A DNA stretch of 64,000 nt from Canna indica (lineage: Eukaryota > Streptophyta > Magnoliopsida > Zingiberales > Cannaceae). A program made the translations under genes and the position numbers. Below the pieces are notes generated by a model. The model was not told the DNA's origin. It saw only the letters and a program-made list of their open reading frames with translations, and did not search any database. The stretch covers positions 27,446,501-27,510,500 of the forward strand of contig CP136890.1 of assembly GCA_034359265.1 (NCBI GenBank). The letters run 5' to 3'. Shown in pieces: positions 57,928 to 64,000 of this stretch (position 1 is the stretch's first letter; each line of letters opens with the position of its first letter).

Positions 57928-58555
57928 GATTTAATTATGTTTTTGATACTCTAATATATCGTATTTTTATCTTTGATCTCTCATTTTTAAAAAATTTCTA
58001 TTTATTTTCTCAAAAATTATTTTTATTTCTGTTTGGTCCCTCATTTTTAAAATTTTTCCGTTTAGTTTCTCAAAAATTATTTTTATTTCCGTTTGATTCT
58101 TCCATTAATTTTTCATTAACTTTTAATGTTAAGTGCCAACATGAAATGCTGACATGGACTTAAAGAGAGATGAAAAAATATATTTTAATAACCTAAAATA
58201 TAACAATATATGTTTTAATAACATAAAGAATAATAATATAATTATATTTTAAATTATTATTATTTTTTTTCATCTAGTTCCTTAAAATATTTTATTTTTT
58301 CTGTTTGGTCTCTCTTTAAGTCCATGTTAGGATTCCAAGTTGGCACTTAATATTAAAAGTTATCGAAAAATTAACGGATGGACTAAACGGAAACAAAAAT
58401 AATTTTAGAGAAACTAAACAGAAATTTTTTAAAAATGAGGGATCAAATAAAAATAAAAATAATTTTTGAGGATCTAAACGAAAAATTAAAAAAAAAAAGA
58501 GAGATCAAACGAAAAAAAATATAATATTTTAAAGAACTAAAAATATAATTAAGTC
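57928..58555. mobile_element. Mutator-like MITE, relative of 22600-23093
   Basis: The ends GATTTAATTATGTTTTTGAT and, on the opposite strand, GACTTAATTATATTTTTAGT are long inverted repeats like those at 22600. The interior again has forward and reverse copies of GTTTGGTCC-type phrases. The flanking 9-mers TAAAAATAA and TGAAAACAA agree at 7 of 9 positions, consistent with an old 9-bp duplication. Confidence 0.7.
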
Positions 58556-58825
58556 TGAAAACAACAACAAATCTCTAAATAATTTAGTTGGAGCAGTAAA
58601 CTCCAAATCCACCGACCACAAAATGCGGCACATTATTTCATGCATGATTTAATTAAGCTTGATAATTTTTATATTGGGTGTATCACATTTTATTTTAAAT
58701 TAATGAATTTAATTATTCTCCACCGCTCAGTCAAATACTGGAAACCAACTATTAAACTAATTAAATGAATCATGAAATATTCATGATTTGTAGGAATTGA
58801 GATAACGTCAAACGCTATAAATAAA

Positions 58826-59021
58826 CGTGAATCAATTTGGGTTAAGTGGTTGTAGCATGGAATATGTTGCTTAGGTCTTAAGTTTAATCTCTAATTATAA
58901 TATTTTGTACATATTTTTTACATCTTTATACGTTTTATAATACGTCTGGTGTGTATATAAATTATTACGTTTATAATTTATAATGACTGTATTATAAAAT
59001 TATTTTTTTTAAAAAAAAAAT
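58826..59021 (+). mobile_element. tRNA-derived SINE with 14-bp target duplication
   Basis: The body GGTTAAGTGGTTGTAGCAT resembles a tRNA A box, and GTTTAATCTC at about 58882 sits where the B box is expected (worn). The tail is a T run followed by an A run. Identical 14-bp ACGCTATAAATAAA flanks it at 58812-58825 and 59022-59035, the type of duplication left by LINE-mediated insertion. A homologous copy is at 59150-59335. Confidence 0.75.
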
Positions 59022-59149
59022 ACGCTATAAATAAATACGTAAAGTTTGGCCAAAATTTTTAATATTTTATTAATAGTTTTCATACTTAAAAAACAATTTT
59101 TTTTAATTTTTTATTCATTTATCTCATTTAACATTTAAGTTTTTATGAA

Positions 59150-59335
59150 TTCACTTGTGCTCAAATGGTAGTAGCATTTGAGTATGTTGCCTATAGACCT
59201 TGGATTCAATCCCTAGTTGTAAGGTTTTGTGTGTCTTTTAATTTCCACATCTTTATACGTTTTATAAATACGTCTTGTGCGTATATTATCACGTTGCTTT
59301 GTAATAATTATGTTATAAATTATTTTTTTAAAAAA
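59150..59335 (+). mobile_element. second SINE copy with clear A and B boxes
   Basis: CTCAAATGGTAGTAGC (59160-59175) matches a tRNA-like A box. GGATTCAATCC (59202-59212) matches a B box (consensus GGTTCGANTCC) at normal spacing. The remainder (TCTTTATACGTTTTATAAATA, then CGTCTTGTGCGTATA) parallels the first copy, and it ends in T/A runs. A target duplication is not obvious. Confidence 0.75.
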
Positions 59336-59516
59336 AGAAATATTTAATTTTTTAAAAAAAAACTCTCGTAACATTTACCGGCTAGCTATTTGGTTGACTT
59401 TAAATACACTTGTTGTAACTCTAATTGTAGATTAATAAAATTATTTAGTTGATTATAAAATTTAATTTATTATAGTATTTAATATTTATAATTAAGTAAC
59501 ATTTCTAATAACATTT

Positions 59517-60386
59517 CACTACTAGAAATTGGTTCTTCAGCAACAATCATCACCAACGGCCGGTCAAGCCGTTGCTATTTGCAACGGCGTTCTTACGGTT
59601 GCTCAAGCCGTTGCAGATATGCTATATCTGCAACGGCGTTCTAACGGACAAGTGAGTCATTGCTGATTATTAAATTATCAGCAACGGCGTTCTAACGGAC
59701 ACGTGAGCCGTTGCTAATGATTAACTTATCAGCAACGACTTTCTAATAGCTAAGTGAGCCATTGCTGATAAGTTTATATAGGGCACGCGATCGCGCCCGC
59801 CCCCTTCTTCCTCTTCCTCTGTCCGCCGCCGCTACTCTCTTCCGAAGCCGCTGCCGACGCCGCTGCCCCATCCTCGACCTCCGACTCCCGTTCGATTCGA
59901 GATATTTCTCGCCGCCTCCCGTTCAACCTCCGCCCCCTTGTTAGAGCCGGTCGAAACCCTTAAAATAGGGTTCCGGCCACCGGCCGATGGTTTATGCAGT
60001 GTTCGGACACTGGACGCTGACGTCGAAAATACTTATATAATATTATTTATATATATTTTTAATTTTTAATTAATTATTTGGATTAATTATTTATTTTGTT
60101 AGACTAATTTTTAGGGTTTAGATTAATTGTTATGATTTTTAGATTAATTATTAGAGATTAGAGTAAATTTTAGATTAATTTAGTTAGATTAATATTATGT
60201 TTTAGATTAATAATTGTAAGTTAATTATTTAAATTAGTTAAAATATTATAGATTAATATTAATTAATTAGTTAAAATGTTAATTAGTCCGGAGTAGTCCT
60301 CAGTGGACTCGCGCCAGAATCGTCCACTTCGGACTTGCGCCAAAATCGTCAAATTTGGACTCATGTCGGAATTGTCCACTATGGAC
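59517..60386 (+). mobile_element. CACTA transposon copy D, 5' part
   Basis: Begins CACTACTAGAAA, followed by the subterminal hairpin array, the conserved AGTTTATATAGG TATA box (about 59770), GC-rich leader and a shortened 26-bp minisatellite. It is cut at 60386 (CACTATGGAC) by the insertion of copy C. The equivalent point in copy B is at about 48753. The rest of D must lie beyond the window. Confidence 0.9.
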
Positions 60387-61025
60387 CACTACTAGAAAAA
60401 TGGTCATCAGCAACGGCTGATGCCGTTGCTGAAGAGAATCAGCAACGGCCGCGCCGTTGCAATAGAGCCGTGACAGAAAGTCGCCTTGCTGATGACTTAG
60501 CAACGGATCAGCAACGGCCGCTCGGGCCGTCGCTCAAAACATTATCAGCAACGGCCGCTCAGGCCGTCGCTAAAAACATTATCAGCAACGGTTTTGCCAC
60601 AGATCCGGAGCCGTTGCTGATAACATTAATAGCAACGGCCGCTGAGTCCGTAGCAACGTCGTTAGTAAAACCCCGTCGCTAAGCCGTTGCTGTAGGTCAT
60701 CAGCAACGGCTTTCGATACACTTTTAGCAACGGCTTTCCCACGGACGGCCGTGTGAAAGCCGTTGCTGATGACGCATACCTGGGAATAGAAAAATTAAAA
60801 TTTTCAAATTTCCATTGATACATTGATACATTATCTGATACATAACTCACACACCCATACCCTCATACACACATTCATTCACACATCACAAACACACCAA
60901 GATATACATCAAAACAATTATATTTATATTGATAATTATCCACGATAGTATAAAAACAATTCAAATGCAAAATTGAAGTATCAATATCCAAACAAAATAA
61001 GTTAAACAAGTTCAATATCTCACGA

Positions 61026-62070
61026 TCACGATGGAGGATGGTCTGGATCATATGGCGGGGTCTGGAGTACTTGAGTGTACACCGGCGTGGACTGACTCGA
61101 GGACGATGGATTAGATGATGCCGAAGAGATGCCTGCTTCAGGATGACCTGACATGTTGCGTAGCATAGCTTGTATATCCGCCATCATCTGACTCTGGCGC
61201 TCCATTATCTCAGTCTGACGCGCGACCGTGTCCTCTAGAGTCCTTATTCTGCTACTATGATCATAACTGGATCTAGAGGTGGACGGCCGCTCACCAGCGA
61301 CCGGAGGGGTCGGTGCCCCAAGTGGCCCTAGCACGGCTCGCGCATGACCACTATCCGCGAAGCCATATACGCGGCCATGGTCCCAGCCACCTGCGGCCTC
61401 GACCCACGATGCTGCGTCAAAGTCCTCGGGGGTACCCCCGCGCTGCACCACCGTCTGGCTGTAGGTCTCCTACTCGAGTTTGATTTTTTGTTTAATATTT
61501 ATCATAAAATTTAAATTATAAATATATAATGAATAATTTAAACAAATATATAATTACCATAATGTATGCAGCGCGGTTGTCGATGTACTCCCCCGTCCCA
61601 TGTGCTCGACGGTGAGTCCGCTCAAACACCGCCATCGGGGAGGGTCGCTGGACACTCCCGTCATCCGACATCGTCGTCTACATTTACAAAACAAATACAT
61701 TAATTAGTACACATAGTAATAAATAAAATATATAATTAAAAGATATACTTACCATACGGTTCGCGTGCACTGCAAATGCAACAGAGCCGCCGGTGTGACG
61801 CGCTGCTATCCCCGACATGCGATTTCTAGCCGCATTTCGAGAAACCTCCTGCCATCGATCCGTCGACCATATCCCCACGAGCTGGTCCCATATATCCGGA
61901 GTAATCCAACCGGGGTCGTATCCCCGAGTCTCCGCGATGTTAGTGGTCCCAGCTCGGGCCATCGCTTGGGACCGAGCTTGCCCCAGCTGCCCGTTGTACC
62001 TTGCCCGGGAAATAGCCTCCCAGGCAGCGTAAATGAAGGGCCTCTGATCCTCGGCCCATGTATAGCGAGC
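61026..62070 (-). pseudogene. TnpA-like exons 3-5, copy C, lacking exon 1
   Basis: Exon 3 at 62070-61753, exon 4 at 61677-61558 and exon 5 at 61469-61026 are open, with the same splice sites as copy A and nearly the same protein (GGTPEDFDAASWVEAAGGW). The 5' part of exon 2 and all of exon 1 were lost in the internal deletion. Any product would depend on a fused upstream exon. The GC donor after exon 2 is at 62140-62139. Confidence 0.85.
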
Positions 62071-62142
62071 CTGCAAAATAATAATATCAGTACCAATATT
62101 AATATATCATCATGCATGTAAAAAAAATAATAATACGTGCCT

Positions 62143-63527
62143 CAAACTCGCGCCATAACATGTCGACGTGCTCGCTAGGCACGTGAGACCACGTAGGCCA
62201 TGCCCCGTGCATGTATCGTCGAATAGTAGAAGAAATGCTCCCTCAGTCCACAATGTTTTCAATTCATCTATCAAGGGTCTGAGAAATATGTCAATTTCTT
62301 TTCGCGGACCCTTAGGACCCGGAATAATCATCGAAAGATAAATAAATTCATCTTTCATGCACATTGACGGTGTTAATTATAAACTGTCAGCAGCACTGGC
62401 CAAACTGAATAAGGAGTTGCAGAATGTCCAAACGGATTAAAATCATCTGTGCACAATCCCAATCTGATATTTCTAGTATCCATAGCAAATGAAGGATAAC
62501 ATGTATCCAAATGTTTCCATGCTTCACTGTCAGATGGATGAGTCATTACTGTATCATCACGACTTCTTGCATGCCAACTCATGTAGGGGGCTGTATTTTC
62601 CGACATGAATAATCTTTGAAGCCTCGGTGTTAGTGGAAAATACCGAAGCACCTTAAACGGGATATTTTTCTGTCGGACCGATTTCTTCTCCTTGTAACGA
62701 GGGTATTGACATACAGGGCATTTATCCAACTGCACATTTTCTTTATAATATAAAATGCAGTTATTTTGGCACGCGTGTATTTTTTCGTACCCAAGCCCCA
62801 ATTTTCTCATTAGTTTTTTAGTCTTATAAAAAGTAGGCTCAAACTTGTTATCAGTAGGCAGCATTCCATTAATCAATCCAGCAATCCGATCATACGCAAC
62901 TCCGCTGATATTACAATCGGCCTTGATATTTAAGAGCTGTGTCATTGCTGAAAATCTAGTGTATTTAGGACAATTCTCATACAAAGGTTCATCGGCAGCT
63001 TTCAACATCTCGTAAAATTCTGCAGCTTCTTTATTCGGTAATTCAATCTCTACCGCAGCCCCTACTTCTGTGATATCAACCGCTGTAGTATCTGGTGGGA
63101 CTGATGTCTGAAGATCTGGCCGATCAACATTATCATTCAGGTGGAATTGACCCCCAAGACTATCAAGTATCATAGTTCTATAGGGATTACATTGACTGGA
63201 TGAAGAAGCACCAGCAGAGGAAGATTCACCATATGTCTGAACGACAGGATTGCTCGACGTCCCGACTTCGCGTGACTCCCCGTGACAAGTCCATAGAAAA
63301 TATCTTGGTGCAAATCCTTTGGTATATAGATGCAGAGTGACAGTCTCCCGATCCAAATATCGTCCATTTGAACAAATGCGGCACGGACATCGGATTTGAT
63401 CACCCATGCTAACGAAATTTCGATTCAAATAGGCGAAATTTAGGAAGTACGTTACGCCTAATAGAAACTCATTCGTTAAAGCTCCACGATCAAGACGTCG
63501 GTACATCCAACTTCGATCAGCCGACAT
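62143..63527 (-). pseudogene. truncated TNP2 fused to TnpA-like exon 2, copy C
   Basis: From the ATG at 63527 the transposase N-terminus is open for 384 codons and includes the CPCRIC motif and a CTDDFNPFG version of the first catalytic motif (Gly to Asp). A one-base indel near 62373 (TATAATTAACACC) adds a stop. The frame resumes at 62364 (MCMKDEFIYLSM) up to LKTLWTEG, where the deletion joins it to TnpA-like exon 2 in a different frame (AFLLLFDDTCTGHG). The second and third catalytic motifs and everything after are missing, so it cannot be an active transposase. Confidence 0.88.
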
Positions 63528-63608
63528 GATTCTGTCAATCAATGACAATTTCTTTGGTTAATGTCTTTAGGTGAGATGGTCCTATTCCATTCGGGATTTA
63601 TGTTATTC

Positions 63609-63784
63609 GTACAGCACTTACGTTTTTATTTTAACTGTTAACTAATTATTCTAAATTTCGACAGCATCTCCCTACAGTTCTCCGAATACGCATATCATCT
63701 GGGCGCGTATCGGAGAATAAGAGAGATGTTGCCGAATTTTAGAATAATTAGTTAACAGTTAAAATAAAAACGTAAGTGCAGTAC
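63609..63784. repeat. 176-bp inverted repeat, copy C
   Basis: GTACAGCACTTACGTTTTTA on the left is mirrored by AACGTAAGTGCAGTAC on the right. The arms and loop are nearly identical to 38771-38946, and it again lies about 80 bp upstream of the TNP2 start. Both arms are preserved. Confidence 0.88.
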
Positions 63785-64000
63785 AAATAACTATATTCCC
63801 AAATTGTCCAATCAGGGATAATTCAAGAATTGTACGTTGTATAAAAGATCATCTACTTCTTTTACACGAACATACAATTCCCGAATGGATATAAGGTTTT
63901 GCTAAATCATATCCGATTCGTCGATGCGTACGTGAAACATATCAACTCGTCGGATGGATGATTATTTTCTAAATGTTTCGAGACAGTTCGAGTCCATATT

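Larger units (their letters stand above)
60387..64000 (-). mobile_element. CACTA transposon copy C, internally deleted, inside copy D
   Basis: Its 3' tip is at 60387 (CACTACTAGAAA on the plus strand). The TnpA-like exons, the 5' part of TNP2, the upstream hairpin and the leader follow towards 64000 on the minus strand; its 5' end is outside the window. Compared with copy A, 2,591 bp are missing at 62238-62241. The left flanking triplet is GAC. Confidence 0.92.

Overview
The window looks like nuclear DNA of a flowering plant. It is AT-rich, the one clear host gene has GT-AG introns and encodes a plant-type Nudix hydrolase, and nearly everything else is plant transposable elements nested in one another. 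The species could not be determined. I see no rRNA or tRNA gene, no CRISPR array and no bacterial-type operon.

Layout. 1-7.1 kb: two decayed Ty1/copia elements of one family in opposite orientation, with a captured host exon fragment (HAD-type phosphatase) beside the first. 7.4-14 kb: a hAT MITE, a solo copia LTR with a perfect 5-bp target duplication, another LTR fragment, a small CACTA-ended element and several MITEs. 14.8-19.9 kb: a decayed CACTA transposon on the minus strand (called E here). 20.3-23.4 kb: a composite element with PIF/Harbinger-like ends, carrying a CACTA-ended MITE and a Mutator-like MITE. 24.6-28.5 kb: an LTR element with no recognisable coding capacity, carrying two hAT MITEs. 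29.1-32.1 kb: a 5'-truncated L1-type LINE ending in poly(A). 32.9-34.2 kb: the Nudix gene on the minus strand. 35.6-36.7 kb: a third small CACTA-ended element. 37.3-47.0 kb: a truncated Ty3/gypsy element interrupted just inside its LTR by a complete 7.2-kb CACTA transposon (A). 47.7-57.0 kb: a decayed sister CACTA copy (B) with a PIF/Harbinger-like element inside it, which itself holds a smaller MITE. 57.9-59.3 kb: a Mutator-like MITE and two copies of a tRNA-derived SINE. 59.5-64 kb: the start of a fourth CACTA copy (D), interrupted by a fifth, internally deleted copy (C) on the minus strand that runs off the window.

The main system is this CACTA (En/Spm) family, with five copies in one window. 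Copy A has both ends, a 3-bp target duplication, an uninterrupted TNP2-type transposase frame and a second five-exon gene of the Ptta/En/Spm transposase family, so it could be autonomous. By analogy with En/Spm, TNP2 would carry out excision and the second protein would bind the subterminal GCAACGGC/GCCGTTGC hairpins. Copies B, C and E show stages of decay: nonsense mutations, frameshifts, nested insertions and internal deletions. A 176-bp inverted repeat just upstream of the transposase start, intact in A and C, and a GT-to-GC change at one splice donor of the second gene are the least expected details.
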